Shown in pieces: positions 16,709 to 26,293 of a stretch of 64,000 bases of DNA (position 1 is its first letter; the number at the start of each line of letters is the position of its first letter). The stretch covers positions 496,001-560,000 of the forward strand of contig NZ_SWCO01000005.1 in the NCBI RefSeq assembly GCF_005117025.1, in the 5' to 3' direction. The position numbers and the translations under genes are program-made. Under the pieces are notes generated by a model, which did not search any database, was not told the DNA's origin, and was given only the letters and a program-made list of their open reading frames with translations. This stretch comes from Alteromonas portus (GTDB taxonomy: Bacteria; Pseudomonadota; Gammaproteobacteria; Enterobacterales; Alteromonadaceae).

Positions 16709-18808
16709 CTAAGTAGCGCTATAAGCATTAACTTGGTTGCGTCCGTTTGCTTTTGAAAAGAAAAGCGCTTTATCTGCCTGCTCTATAAGTTCTGTGGGAG
16801 ATGAAGCGCCAAATGCTAGAGAAGTAACACCAATACTGCAGGTTAGTTTTATCTTTCCGAAGGTATGGTTTTCCATTTGTGCACGCACTTTTTCACTCAC
16901 GGCCATGGCGTCTTCTAGCGAAGTGTTGTGCAATACCATACAGAACTCTTCGCCGCCGAAACGAGCCAAAACATCGCCGTCGGAAATGTTCTGGCGCAGT
17001 ACGTGCGCAACGCCTCTAAGAGCGTCGTCTCCTACGTTATGACCGAAGTCATCATTTATTTTTTTAAAGTGATCAATATCTATCATCACAAGGCAGCCAG
17101 AGTGTGAGGCAGGTGCTTGTGCGAAAAGACTTCTTAATGAGTCAAACAGGTAGCGTCGGTTAAAACATTCGGTAAGTGAGTCATGTGTGGCAAGGTAATG
17201 AAGCTTCTCATTTTTACGTCGTGACGTTACGTAGCTTCGATATAAAGCCAGAGCAATGGTTACCAGAACAATGACTATAAGCGATAACATAATTTTAGCG
17301 TATCGCTCTTTTGAAAGCTGAAGGTTGGCTATTTGTTGTTCTTTTCGCGAGATTTCAATTTCGTTGTTTTTCCTGGCAATTTCTAACTCGTCTAAACGAG
17401 TCTGCTCCTTCAACGCTTCTACTTCATTTTCGAGCTTGAATGACAGCAATTTCGCTTTGGCTATTTCAAGAAGTTTATCACTGTTTTCAGATTGTATTTG
17501 CTCGGTTAATGCCAGCTCTTTTTCAGCAAACTCAAGGGCATCTTGGAATTGACCTGTGGCAGTATATACCTCGCGTAGCCCTTTCAATGCAGCCAAGCGA
17601 TATGTCTTATTTTTTAAATCTTTAGAAAACGTCAGCGCGGTTTTGAAAGCACGTTCACTCTTAACTAAGTCTTGCTTTAAGTAAACGTTACCCACTGGCA
17701 AAAGCGCCTTCACTCTAAACAAGTCGTTATCAAGTTGATTAGCAATATCCAAACTAGCCTGATAATTGTAAATAGCCTGGTTGAGGTTATCTTCACCTTG
17801 ATAAGAATCACCAATGATCCTAAAAACAGCGGTTTTCTTTTCGGGGGCGTTTAACGTCTCGTAAATAGCCATGGCACGCTTTGCGTAGCTACGAGCCTTT
17901 TGAAAGTTCGAGGCTATTACTTCAATTTCTGCCAACTCTCGCAAAGCTGTCGCTATGGTAGCGGGAGGAAGTTGATCTGCGGGATATTGCAGGGCGACCT
18001 CATAAAACGACTTTGCTTCTTCAAAAGAAGCTAAACGTCCATAAAGGTGAGCTATTTCGTTCGCTGTTTTCGCAGTTCCTACGGCATTATTTTCGCGCTT
18101 GAAATAGGCATAAGCCAGCTTCAAATGCTCAAGCGACAATTCGTAATTTTCTATGTGACGCAAAATAATCGACGCGCCCATATGCGCTTTGGCTTTGCCT
18201 TCTTCATCGTCAATAGTTCCATGTATACGTAAGCTTTCCATGACTAAATTCAATGAAGTATCCAAATTACCAAGGTAGCGCTCAGCTTCCGCCAAGGTAT
18301 TTAGGGTGCGTGCAATATTACGTTTACTATCAATACGTTTGTAGGTGGCCAAGGCTTTTCTATAAAAAGCCGCTGTTTCCTCGCGCAGCTTAAGTCTTTT
18401 ATAAGATTGAGCAATGTAAGTATATGTTCTGCCTAGGGTTGATAAATCGGCCTCTTGAGCTTGGTCTTCTAATATTTTAGAAATCGCAAGAAAGGTTGAG
18501 ATGGCTTGTTTGTAGTCGCCCTTCTTATACAAGGCTAAAGCTCGTTCTCTAAGTGATTCAATGCTAACAGCGTTGGAATAAGTGGTATTGCGCTGTTTTT
18601 CTGGCGCAGGAAGGGATGCGCCCACCTCTAGCGGTACACCGAGTAACAGCATAAATATTAGGAAAAAAAAGCGGTTTGAAACCAATCTCACGGAAACTAT
18701 ATCACTACCATTATCTAACTGGATATAACGTGCACTAACTATAGGATAATGCTCGCGAAGCATACAGTGTATCAGCAAATAATTTCTAACACTGCCCTTC
18801 TTGTGCAT
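16709..18808 (-). CDS. TPR-repeat diguanylate cyclase (GGDEF)
   Basis: Up to 699 residues: a signal peptide, periplasmic tetratricopeptide repeats (about 75-430), a coiled coil rich in Glu/Lys (about 435-500), one transmembrane helix near 510-530 and a cytosolic GGDEF domain with GGEEF at 618-622. It should make cyclic di-GMP in response to a periplasmic signal. The inhibitory I-site, RxxD in most cyclases, reads SDGD here, so product inhibition is probably lost. The start is uncertain: no ribosome site precedes ATG 18808, and a GTG at 18691 would put the signal peptide (MRLVSNRFFFLIFML) at the N-terminus. It is divergent from the Asp-box protein gene. Confidence 0.88.
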   Translation of the reverse strand: MHKKGSVRNYLLIHCMLREHYPIVSARYIQLDNGSDIVSVRLVSNRFFFLIFMLLLGVPLEVGASLPAPEKQRNTTYSNAVSIESLRERALALYKKGDYKQAISTFLAISKILEDQAQEADLSTLGRTYTYIAQSYKRLKLREETAAFYRKALATYKRIDSKRNIARTLNTLAEAERYLGNLDTSLNLVMESLRIHGTIDDEEGKAKAHMGASIILRHIENYELSLEHLKLAYAYFKRENNAVGTAKTANEIAHLYGRLASFEEAKSFYEVALQYPADQLPPATIATALRELAEIEVIASNFQKARSYAKRAMAIYETLNAPEKKTAVFRIIGDSYQGEDNLNQAIYNYQASLDIANQLDNDLFRVKALLPVGNVYLKQDLVKSERAFKTALTFSKDLKNKTYRLAALKGLREVYTATGQFQDALEFAEKELALTEQIQSENSDKLLEIAKAKLLSFKLENEVEALKEQTRLDELEIARKNNEIEISRKEQQIANLQLSKERYAKIMLSLIVIVLVTIALALYRSYVTSRRKNEKLHYLATHDSLTECFNRRYLFDSLRSLFAQAPASHSGCLVMIDIDHFKKINDDFGHNVGDDALRGVAHVLRQNISDGDVLARFGGEEFCMVLHNTSLEDAMAVSEKVRAQMENHTFGKIKLTCSIGVTSLAFGASSPTELIEQADKALFFSKANGRNQVNAYSAT

Positions 18809-19118
18809 ATTTTGAATTGTTTAATGTTGAAAACAACAGTCAGTGTTTTTTCATACTAAAAAATAAAAAAGTCTAAATACAAGTATCAATTTCCCAGTTC
18901 ATTAATATTGCGTTTATCTCAAATTCTTATGAGTTACGCTGTTTATTGACAAAGTGGTGATTGCTGTAAGTTACGCGCTGCATGTATTTAACTTTCGTAT
19001 TGTGCTGTTGGTCGTGCGTTACATTGTAACTTCAAGCATTTGTTAGTAATGCTATAACTGGTATTACTATAAATTAAACAGAGCACGATGCTCTACCAAC
19101 ACACATTGGATAATAATA
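18809..19118. other. 310-bp divergent promoter region
   Basis: No gene. It holds the promoters of the diguanylate cyclase and the large propeller protein. A TTGACA occurs near 18947 without a convincing -10. The leader of the plus-strand gene has a small perfect hairpin AGAGCA-CGA-TGCTCT at 19080-19094, 24 bp before the start codon. Confidence 0.4.
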
Positions 19119-22100
19119 ATGAAGAAGCTTCTTAAAGCGGCAGTTGCGGTATCAATTGCTCTTTCATGCTCACCCACCTACGCAGACAAAGACGATAAAG
19201 GCGGTATTTTTAGCAGTTCAACGTTTAAAGCCATGGAGCTTAGAAACATTGGGCCTGCTTACATGTCGGGCCGTATTGCCGATATTGCAATTGACCAGAA
19301 CAACCCGTCTACTTGGTACACTGCGGTCGGCTCGGGTGGGGTTTGGAAAACCACTAACGCGGGCACAACGTGGAAGCCTATTTTTGACGATCAACCGGTT
19401 TATTCTATTGGTGACGTAACCATTGCGCCAAGCAACTCAAATATTATTTGGGTGGGAACGGGCGAAAATAACGGCGGTCGTCACATCAGCTTTGGCGACG
19501 GGGTATATAAGTCGTTAGATGGCGGTCAAACCTGGAAAAATATGGGGCTGAAGAAGTCAGAGCATGTCTCAGATATTATTATCCATCCAACTAACCCAGA
19601 TATTGTATGGGTGTCTGCCCAAGGTCCACTATGGAGTGGCGGCGGCGAGCGCGGTTTGTATAAAACCACCGATGGTGGCGAAATTTGGAAGCAGGTACTA
19701 AAGCCAGCTGATAAATGGACCGGAGTAACGTCATTACTTATAGACCCGCGTAACCCCGACAAACTATATGCTGCAACCTGGGCACGCCAGCGTTCAATTG
19801 GCGCTTATGTGGGCACTAACGAAGGCGCTGGTATTCATACTTCTAACGATGGCGGCGAAACCTGGACCGAGCTTAAAACAGGTTTACCGCAAGGCAACAT
19901 GGGTAAAATTGGTATGGCCATATCACCCATGAACCCAGATGTGATTTATGCCACCATTGAAACCGATAATCGCGGTGGTGGCTTCTACCGTTCAGCCGAC
20001 CAAGGTGCTAGCTGGACTAAATTGTCAGATGAAGTAGGCGGTGGAACGGGCCCTCATTACTATCAGGAAATCTTCGCTGACCAACATCAGTTTGACCGTG
20101 TTTATATTGCCAGTAACTACAGTAAAGTGTCGGATGATGGCGGTAAAACGTGGACGCCTATTAATACGAAGCGCAAGCATGTAGACGATCACGCCATGGC
20201 GTTCCATCCTACAGACCCAGATTTTGTATTGATGGGGTCTGACGGTGGTATCTATATGTCTCACGACAGAATGGCGAACTGGCGCTTTATGGCGAACTTA
20301 CCACTTACGCAATTTTATAAAGTAGCGCCAGACGATTCTAAGCCGTTTTATAAGGTTTATGCAGGCGCACAGGATAACTCTACCCAAGGCGGTCCTTCGC
20401 GCACCATGCGAGAGGAAGGAATAAAGAACAAAGACTGGTTCTTAACCCTAGGTGGCGACGGGCATGGCCCTGCGACAGAGCCCGGCAACCCGGATATTAT
20501 GTATTCGCAATGGCAGCAGGGTAATTTAACTCGCATTGATATGAAGACTCGCGAGGGGGTTTATATCAAGCCTCAACCGCTGCCTGGAGACCCGGCAGAA
20601 CGATACAACTGGGATGCACCGATAAATGTTTCAGCTCATGATCCGGCGCGTATTTACTTTGCTTCACAGCGGGTTTGGCGAAGCGATGACCGCGGTGATA
20701 GCTGGACGGCGGTGTCGGGCGATCTGACTAAAAATGGCAATCGCATGCATTCGCCGCTAATGGGGCGTACGTGGTCAGTGGAAGCCGGTTGGGATCTGTA
20801 CGCCATGACCGAATTTCACACCATTGCTAACTTTGCTGAAAGCCCGGTTGACGAAAATATACTGTGGGCGGGTACCGACGACGGTATTATTCAAGTAACC
20901 ACAAACGGTGGTAAATCTTGGAAAAAGATTGAGCTAGATGACATTAAGGGCATTCCAGCCAATTCTTATGTGAACGATATTCGCGCAGATTTGTTTGACC
21001 CCAATACGGTATACGTGGCGCTTGATAATCATAAATATGGTGACTACAAGCCTTATCTGATCAAGTCGACTAACCTAGGCAAAAGTTGGACTTCATTGGC
21101 CGATGACTTACCTGAAAAGCACCTGGTGTGGCGCATTGTGCAAGACCACGTAAACAAAGACTTATTGTTTATCGGTACTGAGTTCGGTGTGTTTTTCTCG
21201 GTAGATGGAGGCAAAGACTGGGTTGAGTTAGACGGTGGTATGCCGACCATTTCAACCCGAGACGTGAAAATTCAGCGTCGTGAGAACGATTTAGTTGCAG
21301 GCACGTTTGGTCGTGGGATATACATTCTTGATGACTACGCGCCACTGCGTTCGTTAACTGAAAAGTCGATGCAGCAAGAGGCTATTTTGTTTGCCCCGAG
21401 CCGTCCGGTTAAGTGGTTCCAATTAGATGACAATCACACAGACTCCGACGGTGACGATCGCTTTGTGGCCGAGAACCCTGAGCACGGTGCAACGTTTACT
21501 TATTATCTGAAAGACAGCTTGCTTACGGCAAAAGAAAAACGCCAGGAAGCAGAGAAAAAGCTAATTGAAGACAAGAAATACCCTAAATATCCAAGCTGGG
21601 AGGCCGTTGAGGCAGAAAATCAAGAAGCGGCACCCGCTATTTACGTTGAAATAAAAGACAGCGAAGGCGACGTTATAAAGCGTGTAGAGGGTAAAGTGAA
21701 GAAAGGCTTACATCGCATCACCTGGGATATGAAGCATACGTCAACAACGCCGCTTACTGATAAAGAAAGTAAGGACAGAGGTTTAATGGCACTGCCAGGC
21801 ACCTATACCGCTACTTTATTTAAGCGCGTTGATGCTAAGGTAACGCCACTTTCTGAAGCTGTTTCGTTTGAACTACAGCCTATCTATCAGGGCGCGCTTG
21901 AGGGTGCGACTTATGAGGAAATAGCTGCTTATTCAAATGACGTAAGCAGTGCTCAAAAACGTGCACTCTCTTCAACGACAGTGTTAACGCAGCTTGAAGA
22001 TACAATGGGCTTATTGCGTACCGCTATTGACCGCACGCCTAATGATGTTGCTAAACTAGAGGCGCAATTTGCTGCTATTCAAGAAGAAATTAATGCCGTA

Positions 22101-22373
22101 AATAGAGCATTCTTCGGTCTGAAATCTCGCGACAAAATGGGGATTAAGCCGGCGAACATTATGAGTCGCTTGCGCTATGCGCGTTCGGCATTAGGCTCTT
22201 CTTACGGTCCGACACAGCAGCACAAGGATCAGCTTGGCTATGCAAAAGACAGTTTAGATGGCGTAGTAACGCGCATCGGCACTTTGCAAAACACCGCTGT
22301 ACCGAAGCTGCAGCAGGCAGTGCTTGATGCGGGTGGTCCATGGACTGCTGGTCTGCCTGTAATCGCGAAATAG
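19119..22373 (+). CDS. Large secreted Asp-box (BNR/sortilin-like) propeller protein
   Basis: A 1084-residue protein with a signal peptide (cleavage near TYA, residue 22). About ten Asp-box motifs (S/T-x-D/N-x-G-x-x-W) can be counted, for example SLDGGQTW, TTDGGEIW, SNDGGETW, SDDGGKTW, SDDRGDSW, TTNGGKSW and SVDGGKDW, spread over residues 60-720. They form the blades of two beta-propellers as in sialidases, xyloglucanases and VPS10/sortilin proteins. A C-terminal part (about 780-1084) has a fibronectin-like strand region followed by a long helical stretch. No catalytic residues can be named. Exported; function could be glycan binding or protein scaffolding. A terminator follows. Confidence 0.85.
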   Translation: MKKLLKAAVAVSIALSCSPTYADKDDKGGIFSSSTFKAMELRNIGPAYMSGRIADIAIDQNNPSTWYTAVGSGGVWKTTNAGTTWKPIFDDQPVYSIGDVTIAPSNSNIIWVGTGENNGGRHISFGDGVYKSLDGGQTWKNMGLKKSEHVSDIIIHPTNPDIVWVSAQGPLWSGGGERGLYKTTDGGEIWKQVLKPADKWTGVTSLLIDPRNPDKLYAATWARQRSIGAYVGTNEGAGIHTSNDGGETWTELKTGLPQGNMGKIGMAISPMNPDVIYATIETDNRGGGFYRSADQGASWTKLSDEVGGGTGPHYYQEIFADQHQFDRVYIASNYSKVSDDGGKTWTPINTKRKHVDDHAMAFHPTDPDFVLMGSDGGIYMSHDRMANWRFMANLPLTQFYKVAPDDSKPFYKVYAGAQDNSTQGGPSRTMREEGIKNKDWFLTLGGDGHGPATEPGNPDIMYSQWQQGNLTRIDMKTREGVYIKPQPLPGDPAERYNWDAPINVSAHDPARIYFASQRVWRSDDRGDSWTAVSGDLTKNGNRMHSPLMGRTWSVEAGWDLYAMTEFHTIANFAESPVDENILWAGTDDGIIQVTTNGGKSWKKIELDDIKGIPANSYVNDIRADLFDPNTVYVALDNHKYGDYKPYLIKSTNLGKSWTSLADDLPEKHLVWRIVQDHVNKDLLFIGTEFGVFFSVDGGKDWVELDGGMPTISTRDVKIQRRENDLVAGTFGRGIYILDDYAPLRSLTEKSMQQEAILFAPSRPVKWFQLDDNHTDSDGDDRFVAENPEHGATFTYYLKDSLLTAKEKRQEAEKKLIEDKKYPKYPSWEAVEAENQEAAPAIYVEIKDSEGDVIKRVEGKVKKGLHRITWDMKHTSTTPLTDKESKDRGLMALPGTYTATLFKRVDAKVTPLSEAVSFELQPIYQGALEGATYEEIAAYSNDVSSAQKRALSSTTVLTQLEDTMGLLRTAIDRTPNDVAKLEAQFAAIQEEINAVNRAFFGLKSRDKMGIKPANIMSRLRYARSALGSSYGPTQQHKDQLGYAKDSLDGVVTRIGTLQNTAVPKLQQAVLDAGGPWTAGLPVIAK

Positions 22374-22401
22374 CGGTCACTGGGGAGCATTGTACCTAAC
22401 A

Positions 22402-22430
22402 CGCGGCAGTAGATTTACTGCCGCGCTTTT
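22402..22430 (+). terminator. Rho-independent terminator
   Basis: CGCGGCAGTA - GATT - TACTGCCGCG, a perfect 10-bp stem, followed by CTTTT. It ends the propeller gene just upstream of the TonB-dependent receptor gene. Confidence 0.85.
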
Positions 22431-22478
22431 CACTTTTTGTTTTTACCAACTTTTCGGTACATATCGATTTTTCCTTGT

Positions 22479-24584
22479 ATGTATCGCGTAGCGAGACCGT
22501 CATTGTTTTCTTTTTTGTTTGCATCAAATTCTTCAGCTTTTGTTAAACGCCCATCAGGCAAACCTGTATCTACTACTCTTCCAATTTTCCGTTTGTCGCA
22601 GGTTTGGTCGGCGCTTTCGTTATCCCTTTTGTCTGTACCAAGCTTTGCACAAAGTGAACCGAATAATGAACTTGAGCGCTACACCGTAACAGCCATACGC
22701 CCCTACTATGACGAAACGCTTTCGCGCATTTTCCCACAATATGAGTTTGATAAGCGCAGTTTAGTATCGCCTTTGCACACCAATGACGTTCTGCTTCAGT
22801 CCCCTTCTGTGTCGTTAAATGGGCAGGGAGGGCAAATACAAAGTATCAGTATTCGAGGGTATTCTCGGTGGCGAATTCAAACTCTGTTAGATGGCGTACC
22901 TATTGTGAGCGACAGGCGGGCAGGCTCAAGTATTGGCTTTGTTCCACCTGATTTTATTGCGTCAGCATCCGTATTACCGGGCGCCGCTTCCACTTACCTA
23001 GGTTCCGGGGCGATTGGTGGTGCAGTTAATTTACACATTGAATCTGCCCAACGGCCTTACTTAATGGTGGGCTACAGCAGTAATCAGCAATTGAAAGCAG
23101 TGAGCTATGCTGGCACCAGTGCTACTGCGGCTAGTGTTAATAGTACAGACAGTTCAGGCATTACAGATTGGAACATTTCATACAGAAGCGCTGATAATGG
23201 AGAAGATGCGAATGGCAATCCGCTGCTTGACCAATTTGAACAAACAGGCCTGTTTCTTAGGCACAGACCTGAAGACAGGATCATAAAAGAAGCGTGGACA
23301 CTTTATTCTGACAACAACGACATCGGTAAGTCGAGCAGTGACTTCCCAGAAAGCAGAATAACCACCTACCCAAAAAACACGCATTGGCTTGGCAAAATAG
23401 CGTTTGAAAGCCATCTATTTACTGGGAATGTCTGGTGGCATAAATCTCGTCTAGACACCTCGGTGTTGCGACCAGAAAGTCGCATCAACGATAGCGAAAA
23501 CGAGGCATTTGATTATGGGTTTAATATAAACAAAGATACTCACTTGAAAGACTGGGATTTGAATTGGCAGTGGCAAGTTTCTGGTCGAGAAGGCGTAGTG
23601 GCAGATGAGAGAGAATTCACATTAACCCCAGCGGAAAGCGCATCACCTAACGTCACAACGGCCAGTGAAATAACAAACGCATTTGCATCAGAACTTGCTT
23701 ATGAAGTGCGTACTTTGGATGCAAGCGAGATTAATGCCGCGGCGGTTGTCGATGCTTCACATCAGTGGGAACGCTTGTCGCTTGCCCTTGGAGTTCGAGT
23801 TGACTGGCAGCACCAGTCTGATGATTCAATTGCCAGTACACCCCAATCTAGCGATGCCCAGTCTAATACCAATGTAAGTGGGTATTTGGGCGCAAATTAT
23901 CGGCTTTCTCCTTACTGGGCGGCCGGTGTGTATGTGTCTAGCGCGTTTCGAAACCCGTCTTTAACTGAGCGCTTTTACGCTGGCGAAACGCCACGTGGCA
24001 CGGTGCTAGGTAGTGCACAGCTTGAAACAGAACAAGCGCTAAATGTGCAGGCGAATATTGCCTACAGCGGTGAGCAACTGCAAGGCTCGCTCGAATTTTT
24101 TAGCCAGCAAATCGATAATTACATTGAACGTATAACGGTTGAAGAAGACGTGCTTCAATATGCAAATTTAGACAGTGCAACCATAGATGGGGCGAGCTAC
24201 CAGTTAAGCTGGCAGTCATCAGATAGCCTCTTAGACGCGCGACTTAGCGGAATGTGGATCAGCGGTGAAGACAACTCGGGTAACAGCATTGCAGACATAC
24301 CTGCAAATAGTCAGAGGCTCGATTTAGGTGTTCAATGGCAAGCTATGCGTTTGTTTGCGGTATTTGCTTATCGCGCAAGCAAGACAGATATCGCTGAGGG
24401 AGAACGAGCGCTCGATGAGGTTTTTACACTGGATATGGGCGTTGATTGGCAGTTAAACGAGCGGGTTCAACTTCAAGCTAGCTGGAGCAATGTTACCAAT
24501 CAACAGTATTACACCAGTGCTGATGACAAAGCGGCATTTGCGCAGGGCGAAAGTGTTCAACTGGCGATAACTTATCTGTTATGA
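22479..24584 (+). CDS. TonB-dependent outer membrane receptor
   Basis: About 701 residues. After a signal peptide ending near VPSFAQS come a TonB-box-like start of the plug (ELERYTVTAIRP), the plug domain (NDVLLQSPSVSLNG ... SISIRGYSRWRIQTLLDG, GSGAIGGAVNL) and a beta-barrel ending in the usual aromatic-terminated strand (VQLAITYLL). The ligand is unknown; siderophore-, heme- or cofactor-type receptors share this layout. The frame is open back to a TTG at 22437, but the ATG at 22479 is preferred. The end of the gene overlaps that of the convergent PepSY gene by 6 bp, a common iron-uptake partnership. No Fur box could be made out. Confidence 0.92.
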   Translation: MYRVARPSLFSFLFASNSSAFVKRPSGKPVSTTLPIFRLSQVWSALSLSLLSVPSFAQSEPNNELERYTVTAIRPYYDETLSRIFPQYEFDKRSLVSPLHTNDVLLQSPSVSLNGQGGQIQSISIRGYSRWRIQTLLDGVPIVSDRRAGSSIGFVPPDFIASASVLPGAASTYLGSGAIGGAVNLHIESAQRPYLMVGYSSNQQLKAVSYAGTSATAASVNSTDSSGITDWNISYRSADNGEDANGNPLLDQFEQTGLFLRHRPEDRIIKEAWTLYSDNNDIGKSSSDFPESRITTYPKNTHWLGKIAFESHLFTGNVWWHKSRLDTSVLRPESRINDSENEAFDYGFNINKDTHLKDWDLNWQWQVSGREGVVADEREFTLTPAESASPNVTTASEITNAFASELAYEVRTLDASEINAAAVVDASHQWERLSLALGVRVDWQHQSDDSIASTPQSSDAQSNTNVSGYLGANYRLSPYWAAGVYVSSAFRNPSLTERFYAGETPRGTVLGSAQLETEQALNVQANIAYSGEQLQGSLEFFSQQIDNYIERITVEEDVLQYANLDSATIDGASYQLSWQSSDSLLDARLSGMWISGEDNSGNSIADIPANSQRLDLGVQWQAMRLFAVFAYRASKTDIAEGERALDEVFTLDMGVDWQLNERVQLQASWSNVTNQQYYTSADDKAAFAQGESVQLAITYLL

Positions 24585-25136
24585 GTTGTTTAAGGGCTGA
24601 CGAAATTTGTTCTTTCGATATTTGCTTTTCAGTGTGTTGTACAGCATGACAAGGCCCGTTACCCACAGCACAAAAAGTAAAAGGGCGGCTGGCAAAAACA
24701 GCCATAGCTTGGCACCTTCAAAGAACCAACTACCGTCATGAATAGCTTCAATGGTGTCTGTGCGTCGATAGGCAACCTGAAGTACATCTCCATTTTGTGC
24801 GTTCAGTTGAACCTCCCAATGGTTCTTCCCTCGCACTTTAATGATGCCTTTTGTGGGGCGCACGTCTAATCGGTCTATATCGTCCCAGCTATTTAAACTA
24901 ACCTCAGGCAGTTGCTTTACAGCGTGTAGCACGTCGTCGAAGGAAATCGTAGGTCCGTTGGTTTGAAGTATTTGCGCTTTTTGTGTTGGAGGTTGGATCC
25001 AATCGAATTCCTTTTTAACCTGCAATAATAGGCCGCTAGCAATAACAATGATCACAGGAATAAAGATAATCAGCGACAGCCACAAGTGAATATTGCGACT
25101 GTATTTACGACTGTTTTTGCTAAAAGACGCGGGCAT
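24579..25136 (-). CDS. PepSY-associated transmembrane protein
   Basis: A 185-residue inner membrane protein: basic N-terminus (KNSRKYSRNIHLW), first transmembrane helix about 20-40, a periplasmic PepSY-like domain (DDVLHAVKQLPEVSLNSWDDI ... DVRPTKGIIKVRGKN ... VQLNAQNGDVL), and a second helix about 145-168 before a basic tail. This is the short single-PepSY form associated with TonB-dependent receptors, thought to help reduce or handle iron-siderophore cargo. An upstream in-frame GTG at 25169 would add 11 residues; neither start has a good ribosome site. Convergent with, and overlapping, the receptor gene. Confidence 0.85.
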   Translation of the reverse strand: MPASFSKNSRKYSRNIHLWLSLIIFIPVIIVIASGLLLQVKKEFDWIQPPTQKAQILQTNGPTISFDDVLHAVKQLPEVSLNSWDDIDRLDVRPTKGIIKVRGKNHWEVQLNAQNGDVLQVAYRRTDTIEAIHDGSWFFEGAKLWLFLPAALLLFVLWVTGLVMLYNTLKSKYRKNKFRQPLNNS

Positions 25137-25249
25137 GAAACAACACTTAAAACGAAATAATAAATACACCTTACACTATACGGTAATCTCGAAAGGCAGT
25201 AAAAACACTCTAACGCGAGGTTTACCCGTTTAAACGGAATTGCTTCGCG

Positions 25250-26293
25250 TCATTTTATCGCAGGGTGATTAAAGTGAAGACTTGTGTCGCAGGTTAGAGA
25301 GACCACAGACTCAGTCAACGTGATTTCACCTATCTCTTGCCATTGGGCTTTATCTATTCCCACATCTCTAAAATTGGCAGCAGATAAAACCCAAGATAGC
25401 GTCTTATTTGGGTAGTGCTGTAATGCCAATTCATCTCGAAAGTCATCTTTATTCACAAGCGGAGTATCAGGTTTCAACGACGCTTTTAGCCAGTAAGGGC
25501 CTTGCGTAACACTCTTCGCTTTGTCGTTGTTGGGAAGCACTACTTCTGCCAAATGCGAAACAGGTCTAAAACGCGCATTCGCTTTTTCACCGCTAACCCC
25601 CTTATCAGCTTCTTCAAGATCGCTTTCCAAGCGATATGCAGTTAGCAATTGACTAAAAGGCGGCAATTCGCCCAGTGCAGGCTCGTTAGTTAAAGGTAAG
25701 TTGGCGACATGCTGGGTTTTAGTGCCACCCAGCGAGTGCATTAAAAATATGTTTTCAGTAACCGTACTTTGATCATTGGGGAAAAGCTTGATTGCCATAC
25801 CAAAAGCACGCTTATCTCGCTGCTTTGTGCCGCTTAAGCTGACTGACGCTCTTACGATAATAGGCACGTTTGTGCGTGCTTGAAAAAGCCCCGAGTAAGG
25901 GCTGCTATTATTCATTTTCCATGTGCCGGCGAAGCAAATGCCATTAGCTTGAAGAAGCTTATGCTTGGTGCCTAATTCGATAAAGTTTGCGTTAGAAGAA
26001 AGGGTTCTTTTAGCGTGACTTAGCAGCAGGTTTTTACCGTCAACATCAAAGTATTTGCGTGAAACTTTATATTGCGGAAGCGCCGGGTAGGGGTCTGAAA
26101 AAACACGCTTTTTCACTTCTTTAAACGAAGTTAGTGGCTTAGTTAATGGCGACTTGTTTTCTGTTGTTTCAGCATAAGCTAGTGCGTTGCATGACAACAA
26201 ACTCAGAGCAAAAAAACGGCACAGCATGAAAGTATTTTTGTGTGTGAAAGGTCTTTGTTGACACTGAGTAGTTTGAAAAAGGCGCATTGACAT
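25250..26293 (-). CDS. Secreted protein of unknown function, weakly catalase-like
   Basis: A 347-residue exported protein. MLCRFFALSLLSCNALAYA is a clear signal peptide, at the very N-terminus if the ATG at 26227 is used, or after a 22-residue extension if the ATG at 26293 (GGGAG before it) is used. The segment with SGLFQARTNVPIIVRAS and FGMAIKLFP recalls the core of catalase-related proteins (GLFQ ... P-x-I-x-R-F-S ... RGMAIK), but I cannot find the catalase heme-site His or Tyr motifs. It is therefore left unnamed. It is divergent from the radical SAM gene with overlapping 5' ends. Confidence 0.6.
   Translation of the reverse strand: MSMRLFQTTQCQQRPFTHKNTFMLCRFFALSLLSCNALAYAETTENKSPLTKPLTSFKEVKKRVFSDPYPALPQYKVSRKYFDVDGKNLLLSHAKRTLSSNANFIELGTKHKLLQANGICFAGTWKMNNSSPYSGLFQARTNVPIIVRASVSLSGTKQRDKRAFGMAIKLFPNDQSTVTENIFLMHSLGGTKTQHVANLPLTNEPALGELPPFSQLLTAYRLESDLEEADKGVSGEKANARFRPVSHLAEVVLPNNDKAKSVTQGPYWLKASLKPDTPLVNKDDFRDELALQHYPNKTLSWVLSAANFRDVGIDKAQWQEIGEITLTESVVSLTCDTSLHFNHPAIK

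Noticed and set aside
22437-22478. TTG start for the TonB-dependent receptor
   Set aside because: It lies directly after the terminator T-run and has no ribosome site; the ATG at 22479 gives a more normal signal peptide.
25250-26293. Naming the secreted protein a catalase
   Set aside because: Only the barrel-core similarity is visible; the distal His and proximal Tyr motifs are not found.
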